Part shown: positions 1 to 8,224 of the stretch, piece after piece
How positions within the stretch are numbered: the stretch's first letter is position 1
Layout: each line of letters starts with the position of its first letter
NCBI GenBank assembly: GCA_019358835.1
Contig: JAHHIH010000018.1
Coordinates: 1-64,000, forward strand
Source: Tildeniella torsiva UHER 1998/13D
GTDB lineage: Bacteria; Cyanobacteriota; Cyanobacteriia; Phormidesmidales; Phormidesmidaceae
Length of the DNA stretch: 64,000 bases
Direction: 5' to 3'
Notes under the pieces: generated by a model
Seen by the model: only the letters and a program-made list of their open reading frames with translations
Databases searched by the model: none
Told to the model about the DNA's origin: nothing
Translations under genes and position numbers: made by a program

Positions 1-162
1 CTGCGTCAGGAGCTTGCAGCTTTGGCGAGCTTTTTTGATTTCAGTCCGAAGGCCCGATTACAGCTCGGTGAACGATTAGCAACGGCATGGCCCCACGCTG
101 TCGATGAACTGGAGCGTGCCGAGTTTTTGTCCGCAGCATCAATCAGCAAAGAGGAGCATTAA
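1..162 (+). CDS. C-terminal part of an unknown protein
   Basis: An open frame enters from the left edge and ends at TAA 160-162, giving the last 53 residues of a protein. The piece is rich in Ala, Leu and Glu and looks helical (for example LERAEFLSAASISKEEH at the end). No motif allows a family call. It stops two bases before the next start codon, so the two genes are probably co-transcribed. The start lies outside the window. Confidence 0.6.
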   Translation: MRQELAALASFFDFSPKARLQLGERLATAWPHAVDELERAEFLSAASISKEEH

Positions 163-164
163 TC

Positions 165-707
165 ATGGCAGACCCAACCGTCGGCGACGTTTTTAATCAA
201 CTTGTCTTCGTGAATGGCAAGCTCGACCAAATCGATACCAACACATTTGGTCTGGCAAATGCAGTCAGCACTCTCGATAGCAATGTCAACCTCGGCTTTC
301 AAAATACGGCCGACATGCTCAAGATTCTTGCACAGTTGGACATAGAAGCAATCAAGCTTCTCTTCCATCTAACGCAGCAAAATGAAACGATCATATGTGC
401 GCTTGAGAAAATTTCAAACAATACCTGCGAGACGCTTGCGCAAGTTACAACGCAGACTCAACTGCAAAAGCAAATGCTTGACAGTACCAATGTACTTCGA
501 GACATTGCAGAATCAGCATATCCTAGTGCGGCGTTAGAACGGAAACGCTTAGCGGAACTCCACGCGGAAGTTGAGCGTTGCTGTCCACCTGAGCAACCCA
601 AGCCAGCCTGCAGCTATCAACCTTGTCCCAAACCTAGACCCATTGAAAAGCCAGAGTTGCCGGAGATCCCCAAAAATGATGATGGTCATCAACCACCAAT
701 AGGGTAA
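165..707 (+). CDS. Unknown protein with helical N-terminus and Cys/Pro-rich tail
   Basis: This 180-residue protein is not one I can assign to a named family. Residues 1 to about 130 look alpha-helical with heptad-like spacing, compatible with a coiled coil. Residues about 137-160 hold the cysteine/proline cluster ERCCPPEQPKPACSYQPCPK, followed by a Pro-rich tail. There is no signal peptide or membrane segment. It starts with ATG two bases after the upstream stop and is preceded by an AG-rich stretch (aaagaggag) that can serve as ribosome binding site. The clustered cysteines suggest a metal site or disulfides, which is inference only. A small carboxypeptidase-regulatory-like ORF follows. Confidence 0.7.
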   Translation: MADPTVGDVFNQLVFVNGKLDQIDTNTFGLANAVSTLDSNVNLGFQNTADMLKILAQLDIEAIKLLFHLTQQNETIICALEKISNNTCETLAQVTTQTQLQKQMLDSTNVLRDIAESAYPSAALERKRLAELHAEVERCCPPEQPKPACSYQPCPKPRPIEKPELPEIPKNDDGHQPPIG

Positions 708-824
708 TACAAAGACACAAAGCTATAGCGACATATTCTGACAGATTTTTCAGAATTACTTTTTCTAGCCGTTACTGAAAAAGTAAAACGTTTTTTCCTA
801 GCCAGCCTTTTCGAGGTATTAGAA

Positions 825-980
825 ATGGTTTGGACTGTGACTCTTGAAGTTGAGGATTGTGAGACTAACACAGAATTGGTGGGAGCTTCTGTTCTTGATG
901 GCAATGGCAATACCACGTCAATGACTGATGCTAATGGCCGTGTAACTTTCACCAAGAATGACTCCTTATCCAACTTATAA
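825..980 (+). CDS. Small beta-domain protein, carboxypeptidase-regulatory-like, probably truncated
   Basis: A 51-residue ORF starting MVWTVTLEVEDCETNTE. It has the look of the first strands of a carboxypeptidase regulatory-like (transthyretin-like) domain: LVGASV, then a DGNG turn, then TDANGRVTFT. Complete domains of this type run to about 80 residues, so the protein ends early. The stop codon lies inside one arm of a 15-bp perfect inverted repeat (977-991), so an inserted repeat element may have cut it short. It follows the Cys/Pro-rich protein by 117 bases and may belong to the same unit. Confidence 0.5.
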   Translation: MVWTVTLEVEDCETNTELVGASVLDGNGNTTSMTDANGRVTFTKNDSLSNL

Positions 981-1189
981 TTGCTCAACTACTCTCTTCA
1001 TTCCTAAAGCCCCTTATTTGGTGGACTTTTTGGTGATTTTCAATAAGCGATTTTATAGAGAGTTTGAACGCAAAAATGCTTGAAACCTTAATTCTTTAGT
1101 TGACTGCCTCTAATTAGGTAGATTTGTCGAGTCCCTGAATCCCTTGCCGTTAATAAGTTTTAGATTTGTCAGACTAGTTGAGCAATTAT
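977..1189. repeat. 15-bp perfect inverted repeat spanning 213 bp (MITE-like)
   Basis: The left arm, 977-991 (ATAATTGCTCAACTA), is exactly complementary to 1175-1189. Nothing coding is seen between the arms. The size and terminal inversion fit a miniature inverted-repeat element, but no target duplication is evident. Confidence 0.45.
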
Positions 1190-1264
1190 TTCCAAAGATC
1201 GATTTTGATTTAGGGTTTTCGTAGGTAGTATGATCAGAGGTCTCATGGTGAGAGAGAATACAGA

Positions 1265-1969
1265 ATGAAGAAAAATGAAGATCGATATGCTCTACTAACT
1301 GAAGAATTTTATCGAAGTAGAGCTCTGAAGGTAGAGGATAAAGATCTCCATGAACAAACAGCAAAGAAAGTTGGTTGGCATTCATATAGTGTGCAGCATT
1401 TAGGATTCGAAAACTCGACGGCCTTTTCTGAAATTGAGTGGAGTGGTATCAACAGTATATTAGATATTGGATGTGGATGCGGAAATCTGGTTGAATACTT
1501 AAGAGAAGAAAGAGGATTCATAGGAAAGTATACAGGAATAGACATTGTTCCAGAGTTTATTAGAGATGCTAAGAGTTTATATGGAAAAGATCCTAGAAAC
1601 AATTTCATATTAGATGATTTTTTAACTATAAAATGGGAAAAAAAATATGATATTGCTCTAGCAATAGGAGTTTTGTCAGTAAATTATGACTCACCCGAAA
1701 AGCAGGGAAAAAAGTCTATGAATTATGCTTTTCAAGCAATAAAATTGCTGGCAGAGCTATCCAACTTTGGCATAAGTCTTACTTTTATAAATCAGGAAAG
1801 CTGTGCCGATTTATTAATTTCGTCGAATCCTGATATGTCATTTTATAAGTCAAGTGAAATCAGGCGGATAATAGAATCAATTTATGACGGAAAGCATAAG
1901 AGTTTAATTATTGAAAATTATCCAAACAAAGTCAGTATAAGGGGAGTAGCTAGAGTTATATTGCGTTGA
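1265..1969 (+). CDS. Class I SAM-dependent methyltransferase
   Basis: The 234-residue protein carries the Rossmann-fold SAM-binding motif I LDIGCGCGNL (residues about 67-76), an acidic residue after strand beta-2 in YTGIDIVPEF, and FILDDFL as a likely motif III strand. These are signatures of class I methyltransferases. The substrate cannot be read from the sequence. The gene is AT-rich and uses codons unlike the GC-rich genes further right, which suggests horizontal acquisition. It stands alone: the upstream region holds a MITE-like repeat and an IS630 element begins 15 bases after its stop. Confidence 0.8.
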   Translation: MKKNEDRYALLTEEFYRSRALKVEDKDLHEQTAKKVGWHSYSVQHLGFENSTAFSEIEWSGINSILDIGCGCGNLVEYLREERGFIGKYTGIDIVPEFIRDAKSLYGKDPRNNFILDDFLTIKWEKKYDIALAIGVLSVNYDSPEKQGKKSMNYAFQAIKLLAELSNFGISLTFINQESCADLLISSNPDMSFYKSSEIRRIIESIYDGKHKSLIIENYPNKVSIRGVARVILR

Positions 1970-2034
1970 AAAGTCTACTTATATCAAGTCCGCTTAAAGG
2001 AGCATCATGGAGGTATTGAGAAGAGGGCTGTGCA

Positions 2035-2541
2035 ATGCCAAACCGAGTGCAGGTTGCCGAGCATCTCAGCCTTGAGGAGCTAGAGCGTCATTACCGTCAG
2101 GCAAAGGCAGGTATCGAGCGTTCTCACTACCAGATGCTCTGGTTTTTGGCGCAGGGCCGCTCACCCGCAGAGGTGTCCCAGCTAACGGGCTACAGTCGTG
2201 ACTGTATCTATAAGGTGCTGCGGACCTACAATCAGCATGGACCAAGCGTGTTGGGCGACCAACGGCGTCACAATCCGGGGCAAGCCCCCCTGTTGGATGC
2301 GGTGCAACAGACTCAACTCTGGCAAACCCTTCAAACTCCGCCTGGAGATGGAGACTTGTGGGATGGTCCCAAAGTGGCTCACTGGATGAGTGAGGTGCTG
2401 GGTCGCCCGATTCATCCTCAACGCGGGTGGGAGTACCTCAAGAGTCTGGAGATGCGCCGCCGCCGTCCTCGCCCTGAGCACGTCCTGAGTGACTGCGACA
2501 CTCAGGACGCGTGGGAAAAAACTCGCTGCAACCGTAGCTGA
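2035..2541 (+). CDS. IS630-family transposase, N-terminal frame
   Basis: 168 residues with the helix-turn-helix region of IS630-type transposases (GRSPAEVSQLTGYSRDCIYKVL, about residues 41-62) and a second winged-helix segment (LWDGPKVAHWMSEVLGR). The frame ends soon after an A6 run at 2516-2521 where the catalytic frame takes over. IS630 transposases often need ribosomal or transcriptional slippage at such a run; a simple inactivating frameshift is the other explanation. Confidence 0.85.
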   Translation: MPNRVQVAEHLSLEELERHYRQAKAGIERSHYQMLWFLAQGRSPAEVSQLTGYSRDCIYKVLRTYNQHGPSVLGDQRRHNPGQAPLLDAVQQTQLWQTLQTPPGDGDLWDGPKVAHWMSEVLGRPIHPQRGWEYLKSLEMRRRRPRPEHVLSDCDTQDAWEKTRCNRS

Positions 2542-3073
2542 GGTCAAAGCCGCTCATCCCGAGGCTGACGTGGCGGCTTGGGCAGAAGATGAGCACAGAG
2601 TTGGTTTGCATCCGGTCAATCGCATGGTGTGGGTACCCCTGGGTCAACTGCCAACAGCACAGGTCAACTGGAAGTACCAATGGCTATGGCTGGTGGGCTT
2701 TGTTGAGCCCAAAACAGGGCAGACCTACTGGTGGATTGTGCCCAGGCTCAACGGGCAAGTGTTCCGTCAAGTCCTAGCCTATTTCGCAGCCCATTTTGAC
2801 CTGGGCCCTTATAAGCGCGTCGTCCTGGCGTTGGATCAAGCGGCCTTCCATACGACTGCCAAAGTTGTTGTCCCTGAGGGCATCCATTTACTGTTTTTGC
2901 CCCCTAAGTCCCCCGAGTTGCAGCCCGCAGAGCGGCTATCGCCAGCGACCAATGAAGCGATTGCCAATCGCAGTTTTGAGTCCTTAGACGAATTAGAAAA
3001 GGTCGTGGCCCATCGGTGCCGTGTGTTGCTCAACCGACCAGCGTTCATTCAAGGACTAACGGGCTTTCACTAG
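2489..3073 (+). CDS. IS630-family transposase, catalytic DDE frame
   Basis: This frame carries the DDE core: AEDEHRVGLHPVNR with the first acidic residues, RVVLALDQAAFH with the second Asp, and LFLPPKSPELQPAERLS with the closing acidic residue. Homology resumes at GKKLAATVAEVK just after the A6 run, so translation most likely arrives by slippage from the upstream frame rather than from the GTG listed here. Together the frames give about 345 residues, normal for the family. Confidence 0.8.
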   Translation: MTATLRTRGKKLAATVAEVKAAHPEADVAAWAEDEHRVGLHPVNRMVWVPLGQLPTAQVNWKYQWLWLVGFVEPKTGQTYWWIVPRLNGQVFRQVLAYFAAHFDLGPYKRVVLALDQAAFHTTAKVVVPEGIHLLFLPPKSPELQPAERLSPATNEAIANRSFESLDELEKVVAHRCRVLLNRPAFIQGLTGFH

Positions 3074-3124
3074 TGGATAGATGCCGTGAACTGATTATGC
3101 CTGTCTAAGCGGATTTGATATTAC

Positions 3125-3367
3125 AGCGGTTCTCTCTCGGATGAGGGCACTGGTCTCTTAACAGGTGATGAATCTCTATAACCCTTGATTTATGAGGGCT
3201 ATAGCCGATTATCCCTAAGATCCCGGAAGTGCTTGCTAAGTCGGCCTTTCCGCTATCTATCACCTGTTAGCAGACTAGTGCCCGGATGAGGTATAGGTCA
3301 TTTGCCCAAGTCTAGGAGTTCCAAGGCTTCTCTCAGTTAGGGGTATCTCATGCGTTCAGGAACCGCT
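3125..3367. repeat. Nested inverted repeats between two IS630 elements
   Basis: A 25-base arm at 3145-3169 (beginning GGGCACTGGTCTC) pairs with 3259-3283 at 22 of 25 positions. An outer 8-base pair, AGCGGTTC at 3125-3132 and GAACCGCT at 3360-3367, encloses it. No gene is seen inside. The arrangement could fold into a long hairpin and resembles a non-autonomous element, but it is short of proof. Confidence 0.4.
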
Positions 3368-3409
3368 ATAGCAGCACATCGCTTCTGTCTATAGCTATAG
3401 CCACTTAGG

Positions 3410-4024
3410 TTAGGACGCGGCTTGCTTGAGGACGGCCTCAATGGCAGCCCGCAGACCATCGTCATGAGGAAGGGCTTTTCGAATCCGGCTTTTCAACCAC
3501 CCCCAGCACTTCTCAATGCGGTTGAGGTCAGGGGAATAGGGTGGGAGATAAACCACTTCACAGCCTGCTGACTCAATCAATTCGGCAATGCGTCCGCCAT
3601 GGTGAAAGGTGGCATTATCCAGCACCACCCAGTCTCCTGGGCATAACTCTGGAATCAAGCAGGTCTCCAACCAGGTTTCGAAGACGGTGCGGTTGCAGGT
3701 CCCTTCAACGGTAAACGGCGCAATGAGTTGATGCCCCCGATACCCGGCGATCATATTGACGCGCCCACTGCGTCGCCCGGATTTAAGGTCATAGCACCGC
3801 TCACCCGCTGGGGCATAGCCGTATCCGTAGGCATCGCGCTCATCCATTCCCGACTCATCCACGTAAACCAGATGTTGGGCTTTTGGCTCTGGAACTCGAG
3901 CTACGAACGCCTGTCGCTGTTGCTCGTCTCGCTGACGGTAGCCGTAGGTCTTTTTTTTCGTGTCCAGTCGATGACGCCTAAGGCCCGCGAGATGGTTCGT
4001 TGATTCATCTGACCCGGCCAACAC
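3410..4024 (-). CDS. IS630-type transposase, catalytic frame
   Basis: This frame supplies the DDE domain: HLVYVDESGMDERDAYGYGY with the first Asp-Glu, GDWVVLDNATFHHG with the second Asp, and VVYLPPYSPDLNRIEKCWGW with the closing Glu. Real translation probably enters by -1 frameshift near DTKKKTYGYRQ, so the annotated start is nominal. All three catalytic acids are present and the inverted repeats are preserved, so the element may be active. Confidence 0.8.
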   Translation of the reverse strand: MLAGSDESTNHLAGLRRHRLDTKKKTYGYRQRDEQQRQAFVARVPEPKAQHLVYVDESGMDERDAYGYGYAPAGERCYDLKSGRRSGRVNMIAGYRGHQLIAPFTVEGTCNRTVFETWLETCLIPELCPGDWVVLDNATFHHGGRIAELIESAGCEVVYLPPYSPDLNRIEKCWGWLKSRIRKALPHDDGLRAAIEAVLKQAAS

Positions 4025-4287
4025 TCAGCCATCTCAGCTTGGGTTTTGTCACGATGCTGCTCGGCAAAGGCGCGAAACCTATCCCAATCAGTAATCCGTC
4101 GCTGGCGGCGAGCCCTTGAGTTGACCTGGGGCGCTACGCTCCCCGTAACGGCTTTACGATTGAGCCACAAGTCGATAGTGTTGCGACTGATCCCAAAAGC
4201 AACACTGGCTTCGCTCTTCTTCATCCCATCCCGTTCGATGGCGTCAACGACTTTTTGTCGCAAATCGAGGCTGTAGGGTTTGGCCAT
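3901..4287 (-). CDS. IS630-type transposase, N-terminal frame
   Basis: 128 residues beginning MAKPYSLDLRQKVVDAIERD, the classic start of IS630-type (ISSoc/ISY100-like) transposases, followed by a helix-turn-helix (KKSEASVAFGISRNTIDLWL). At an A8 run (plus strand 3951-3958) the sense codons CGA AAA AAA AGA allow a -1 slip into the catalytic frame, the usual programmed frameshift of this group. Confidence 0.85.
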   Translation of the reverse strand: MAKPYSLDLRQKVVDAIERDGMKKSEASVAFGISRNTIDLWLNRKAVTGSVAPQVNSRARRQRRITDWDRFRAFAEQHRDKTQAEMAECWPGQMNQRTISRALGVIDWTRKKRPTATVSETSNSDRRS

Positions 4288-4417
4288 GGCACACAGGTGG
4301 GGATGTCTCTACCTCTAGATTATGTCCTAATCAGACTGGCTATAGCTATATATGTGCATCTGGAACATTTAACAGCTAAATTGGAATCAGACAAATCTTC
4401 AATTAATGACTTATGCT

Positions 4418-5956
4418 TCACAAATAACTCTTTAATAAATTCATTTTCTGTAATAGCAAATAGCCCAGATTGTCAACTTGTGTATTGTGCTCAGTTCCAT
4501 GTCCTGAGTCTCGTCTACTATTCCAGATTAAATAATCTGTGCGTTTATCTAGTACATTGAATATCTCATATACCCTAGGCATCATTGGCAAATGGTCACC
4601 ATACCAGCATAACCAACTAACGCTTGATAAAGTACTTAGTTTTTCTCGAAGCATTCCAAGCATCCGATCAGCGTTGCGCAAATGACGCAAATAAATAGTT
4701 AGATTTTTACAACCATCAGGTGGAAAATGCGAGTAAAATTCTTTTGCATCGCTTTGGGATATTTTTTCTAGTTGCAGAGGCCCATGATTTTCCATGGAGA
4801 TAACAAATATAAATATAGGCTGGTTAGAGGAGTCATCTAATAGGGCACAGACTTTTTCTGCCAAAGTTATATCGCTTATATAAGGACCCTCTTTTTTTGA
4901 TTCCATGAAACTACTGATATCAATAAATTCGCCAAAACCTAATAATGGGAAAACTTTATTTCGATTATAGAAACTCGCATCATATGGATGAACGCACACT
5001 GTTTTATAACCAATCTTTTTTAAGTAGCTTACTAATGTAGGAATGCTTTTTTGAGCAATCTTGCGATAGGGATTGAATCTGTGAATACCTAGAGATTCAT
5101 TGTTTAGTCCTGAAAGGAATGAGAATTCAGTCCGTACTGTATTAGCTCCTACAGTCGGCACTTGTAATCTTCCTTGACAAACCGATAAAGACTTGAGAAT
5201 CTCAAATTCTTTTAACACTTCCCTTTCTATACCGTAAAATAAACGCCGCGCGTCAAAAAAAGATTCACTTTGGACGACAACCAAATTTGGCAAAGTGGCA
5301 GGGAATGAATACAACTTCGGATGCTCATAAATTGATGAAAATTCAAGATGTGGAGTAGTGCTTTCCTCTTGAGCATATCGCCACATACTTGCAATCAAGC
5401 CCAGTTGCTGCAAGTCCCGCTCTGGATTGAACTGTAACGGATTTTTCATGATTGATCCTGCCAGAAGCAAGATCAGACTCACAAATAGCAAAATAGAAAC
5501 CAAGGCTACGAAAACATAAGTTTGAAGCTTATCCGTTAAAGAATTCTCTAGTGTTACTCCAGTACAGATGGAAATTGTGTAGAAAAGAATAATTGTTGAT
5601 GCTCTAACTAAACCTAAAAAGGGTAGAAACAAGCGTGGATGTTTTAAGGCATCAAATAAAAAATCAAAATCCTGAACAATCAATGGTTCTTTTAGGACTC
5701 GAAATTTAGCATTACTAACTTGCACCAAAAAAAACATAAACGTTAATAAAAAAAACATGGAAAACCATGGCCTTTGAGACATCAAAAGCAGGGACGAGAA
5801 AAGAGCAAGCCAGACACCAAGATGAATAAAGATTACTGAAAAATCACGTTTCCAAAACGGATGCACTCCATTTTTCAAGAGACCTTCAATAAAAAACGAT
5901 AAAATTACTCCTCCCAGAATTGGAAGGCAAACCTCTAACAAAATAGGAATTTTCAT
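4418..5956 (-). CDS. LtaS-like phosphoglycerol transferase / sulfatase-fold membrane protein
   Basis: The 512-residue protein has about five hydrophobic membrane helices in its first 170 residues and then an alkaline-phosphatase/sulfatase-fold domain. Signatures are LVVVQSESFFDARRLF (metal ligand Glu), TVGANTVRTEFSFLSG (the expected Thr nucleophile region), FVISMENHGP, WYGDHLPMM (metal-binding Asp-His) and SGHGTEHNTQ near the C-terminus. In this family the enzyme moves phosphoglycerol or related groups onto an extracytoplasmic polymer or glycan. The substrate here is unknown. The gene is AT-rich, has no partner genes nearby and sits beside an IS, so it was probably acquired. ATG 5956 is the only plausible start. 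Confidence 0.75.
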   Translation of the reverse strand: MKIPILLEVCLPILGGVILSFFIEGLLKNGVHPFWKRDFSVIFIHLGVWLALFSSLLLMSQRPWFSMFFLLTFMFFLVQVSNAKFRVLKEPLIVQDFDFLFDALKHPRLFLPFLGLVRASTIILFYTISICTGVTLENSLTDKLQTYVFVALVSILLFVSLILLLAGSIMKNPLQFNPERDLQQLGLIASMWRYAQEESTTPHLEFSSIYEHPKLYSFPATLPNLVVVQSESFFDARRLFYGIEREVLKEFEILKSLSVCQGRLQVPTVGANTVRTEFSFLSGLNNESLGIHRFNPYRKIAQKSIPTLVSYLKKIGYKTVCVHPYDASFYNRNKVFPLLGFGEFIDISSFMESKKEGPYISDITLAEKVCALLDDSSNQPIFIFVISMENHGPLQLEKISQSDAKEFYSHFPPDGCKNLTIYLRHLRNADRMLGMLREKLSTLSSVSWLCWYGDHLPMMPRVYEIFNVLDKRTDYLIWNSRRDSGHGTEHNTQVDNLGYLLLQKMNLLKSYL

Positions 5957-6394
5957 AATTATAAAAAGCCTTATTTAGGAGAATTATTTAGACCTAAAGA
6001 CTTGACATTCTTGCACACAAAAATTTTTGATCGGTAGATATAGGGCTAAAAATATGTAGTACATCACCTAACTTGAGAGATTGCCAGTATCATGAAAGAT
6101 TTCTTAGCCAACAAACGTTATTCATTATGTATTTTGAATAGCTGTGACCCCCGTAAATACTCGGGCGGCCATCAGTGGGGTGTAGTCTAGACACCAAGAG
6201 CAATCGAGGCTCCATGAGATTTCAGGGAGTCGGGCAACTGGCATAGGTTCTCTAGTAAACGAATAATCCAAAATCAGGCTAACAGATTCACGGCACTGGT
6301 CAGTTAGTCGGTGATGGGTAAATGGTAGCAGTGCATTTACCCCAAAGCTATAGATTGTCCTCACTGCCAGAGCCAATAGGTCGTGAAAAACGGG
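5957..6394. other. Intergenic, nothing recognised
   Basis: Long open frames on the minus strand reach into this stretch, but they run antisense to a decayed transposase and show no family resemblance. No promoter, repeat or RNA was recognised. Confidence 0.4.
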
Positions 6395-6745
6395 CGTAAA
6401 CTCTGCCCCAATGGGACGCTGATGCAGTGATATTGGTGCCGAGACTGCAGCAAGCATTTTAATGAGCGCACTGGCACTCTGATGGCACGACTCCGAACTC
6501 CCGGTGCAGTCGTGGCTATAGTCCTGAATAGTCGAACTAAGGTCTGGGGGCGCGAGCGGCATGCCGACTTTTCGGAAAGTCGCACTCAACGATTTTTGCG
6601 ATAGGGAAAGCACCTGGCGAATTAGGTTAACCAGTGGTCACTCCCTGCGCCAGCGAAACGAGAGATGACGCTAGAAGGTGATGAAGTGTACACTCGCGTC
6701 GGCGATGGCTGTAGGTCGGCTCTTCCGGATCTATGGTGAGAACTG
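6395..6745 (+). pseudogene. Decayed IS1-like (cyanobacterial) transposase
   Basis: Fragments in different frames follow the order of a cyanobacterial IS1-like transposase: WCRDCSKHFNERTGT with the second half of a zinc ribbon, then LMARLRTPGAVVAIVLNSRT, then in another frame GKSHSTI, then TLEGDEVYTRVGDG with the DE of the catalytic domain. Stops and frameshifts separate them, so the gene is dead. Boundaries are approximate. I recognise the family from memory of such sequences; a BLASTX search would confirm it. Confidence 0.6.
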
Positions 6746-7289
6746 TGCAGTACGATACAAAATAATATTTAATTGGCGGCTGAAACCTAGCTATAGCGAG
6801 ATATAAGATTCCCTTATCAACGGAAAGTCGGGAGAGCCGTAGGTCTCTGCTCTCGCCCCGTATCAACCTAGGAAATCCTTTGCATGAGAGGGATCCAATG
6901 CATCTCGGTCGTGTTGTAGACATATGGGTGATAATTCTGAATGCCCCCAGCATTAAACAGTTTTAGCAGCCCTGGCCATAGGTCTAGAACATCACCCAAT
7001 GCATCTCCCCTTGACGAACCAGTGCCGAAATTAAGTGAGGTTTTGCAAGCTTAGATCGCAGATTAGCGGAGTGGTGGGTTGCGTAGTTGCCTGCGCGCGC
7101 AACTAGCCGGGTTGCCCATCCCCTTACTTCCGGAGGGCAGAGCAAAATAAAGCCCTCGGCGCTGACCAGGGGCAGATGGGAAATTCTATTTACGCCAAAC
7201 AGCTTACTCCTGCTAACGCCCCCACTGACGAGGGCACCATAAGTAGGCAGCGGGCAGGAGTCCTGAATCGTAGATGCACCCTAATATCT
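6746..7289. other. Non-coding stretch before umuD
   Basis: No coding frame with family resemblance was found. A hairpin-forming segment (TAGTTGC at about 7084 with GCAACTA at about 7100) and several GC-rich inverted segments are present up to the terminator at 7290. A small RNA here is possible but not demonstrated. Confidence 0.3.
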
Positions 7290-7321
7290 AACCCCCACGA
7301 CACCTGCGGCCCTTGGGGGTT
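7290..7321 (+). terminator. Rho-independent terminator-like hairpin
   Basis: AACCCCC (7290-7296) pairs with GGGGGTT (7315-7321), and the sequence continues TTTGTTTTG. This would end any transcript arriving from the left just before the umuD promoter, isolating SOS control. Confidence 0.6.
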
Positions 7322-7355
7322 TTGTTTTGTGAACGCTAAATCCTTCCGTTTTTAC

Positions 7356-7374
7356 AGTTCACTTGTACTATACT
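7356..7374 (+). promoter_or_regulatory. LexA (SOS) box overlapping a -10 element
   Basis: AGTTCACTTGTACT at 7356-7369 matches the cyanobacterial LexA consensus AGTAC-N4-GTACT type at all but one position. A TATACT hexamer at 7369-7374 overlaps its right end, so bound LexA would block RNA polymerase. The site lies 65 bases before the umuD start, as expected for a damage-inducible umuDC operon. Confidence 0.65.
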
Positions 7375-7433
7375 GCTCTAACGAGTTCCGAGAGAGGTTC
7401 AAACCCTCAGCACACGCGGCTTTCAATTCTCAG

Positions 7434-7853
7434 GTGCTATCTACCGCAGTTGCGCTGAAGGACATCTTTGAATTGTTTATCGTCACTGTTTCTGTTGGCT
7501 TCCCCTCGCCAGCGGAAGATTATGCTGAGGGGCCGCTTGATTTGAATCGTTATCTTGTTCCCCGCCCTACCGCTACCTTCTTCGTGCGGGTCAAAGGGAA
7601 TTCCATGACCGGTGTAGGTATCTTCGCAGGTGACTTGCTGATTGTGGATCGGGCCGTAGACCCGACTAGTGGCAGCATTGTGATCGCCGTAGTCGATGGC
7701 GACCTGACGGTGAAACGGTTTCACATGTCTTACGGGCGGATCGCGCTTCTGCCTGAGAACCCAGCCTACGACCCCATTGAAATCAACCACGATACCGATT
7801 TTGCGATCTGGGGTGTCGTCACCAAGGCCATTCGCTTTCTGGAGGGCGCATGA
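7434..7853 (+). CDS. umuD: UmuD-like SOS mutagenesis protein (S24 peptidase)
   Basis: UmuD cleaves itself after DNA damage to activate translesion polymerase V. From the GTG at 7434 the protein has 139 residues, the usual family size. The expected catalytic pair is Ser57 (GNSMTG) and Lys94 (LTVKRF), 37 residues apart exactly as Ser60/Lys97 in E. coli, and [12 protein letters not shown] around residue 21-22 matches the self-cleavage site. The longer frame back to 7176 would run through the terminator and the LexA box, so I reject it. The gene overlaps umuC by ATGA (7850-7853). Confidence 0.85.
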   Translation: MLSTAVALKDIFELFIVTVSVGFPSPAEDYAEGPLDLNRYLVPRPTATFFVRVKGNSMTGVGIFAGDLLIVDRAVDPTSGSIVIAVVDGDLTVKRFHMSYGRIALLPENPAYDPIEINHDTDFAIWGVVTKAIRFLEGA

Positions 7854-8032
7854 TCGCCCTCGTAGACTGCAACAATTTCTATGTGTCCTGTGAGCGGGTC
7901 TTCAACCCCAAGTTGGAGGGGAAGCCTGTTGTCGTGCTTTCCAATAACGACAGTTGTGTGGTGGCCCGGTCGAATGAGGTCAAAGCCTTGGGCGTGAAGA
8001 TGGGTACCCCCGCCTTTGAGCTGCGTCTTTGA
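7850..8032 (+). pseudogene. umuC: Truncated umuC (DNA polymerase V catalytic subunit)
   Basis: Sixty residues, beginning [20 protein letters not shown], match the palm start of Y-family polymerases, including the metal-binding Asp and the steric-gate region NNFYVSCE. The intact protein has about 420 residues; here homology breaks off after [10 protein letters not shown] and a stop follows. UmuD therefore has no visible partner polymerase here, although an intact dinB exists at 17.6 kb. The break is sharp, which points to a rearrangement or insertion rather than slow decay. Confidence 0.85.
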
Positions 8033-8164
8033 AAATCCTTTGCTTATAAAGGTTTCGGGAGTCTTCTGCGCCGCCAGGAAGCTCAGCCTTTGCTGCCAAG
8101 TCGCGTAGTAGAAGATGCTGTAGCCGTACTGTTGCGTGGCTTAAGTCACTTGACTTACACTTAA
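8033..8164 (+). other. Open stretch after the umuC break, origin unknown
   Basis: Directly after the umuC stop the frame stays open for 43 codons and reads like protein (for example RRQEAQPLLPSRVVEDAVAV) before a stop at 8162-8164. It has no start codon of its own and I do not recognise it. It may be the tail of a gene joined here by the event that broke umuC. Confidence 0.3.
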
Positions 8165-8224
8165 GGAGAACTTCTCTTGTGAGGTCAATGCTTTGTCTTG
8201 TAGGGGTTGGATGCTTTCCGAAAG

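Larger units (their letters stand above)
1984..3118 (+). mobile_element. IS630-family insertion sequence
   Basis: The ends form an imperfect inverted repeat: TCAAGTCCGCTTA at 1984-1996 against the complement of TAAGCGGATTTGA at 3106-3118 (one mismatch). Each end is flanked by TA (1982-1983 and 3119-3120), the target duplication typical of the IS630/Tc1-mariner superfamily. The 1,135-bp element holds two overlapping reading frames of a DDE transposase. The intact ends suggest a fairly recent insertion. Confidence 0.85.
3392..4348 (-). mobile_element. Second IS630-family insertion sequence
   Basis: The ends TATAGCTATAGCC...GGAC at 3390-3416 and the complementary 4324-4350 form an imperfect inverted repeat of about 27 bp, each starting in TA. 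The element carries a two-frame IS630 transposase on the minus strand with a slippery A8 run at the junction. It is a different subfamily from the element at 1984-3118. Confidence 0.8.

Noticed and set aside
6125-6953. Two long minus-strand frames before umuD
   Set aside because: They lie antisense to the decayed IS1-like transposase and show no protein-family pattern.
7176-7433. Extended N-terminus of umuD
   Set aside because: It would be read through a terminator and the LexA-box promoter and has no counterpart in UmuD.
7381-7440. GGTTCAAACCCTC read as a tRNA T-arm
   Set aside because: No matching acceptor stem, anticodon arm or D-arm was found around it.
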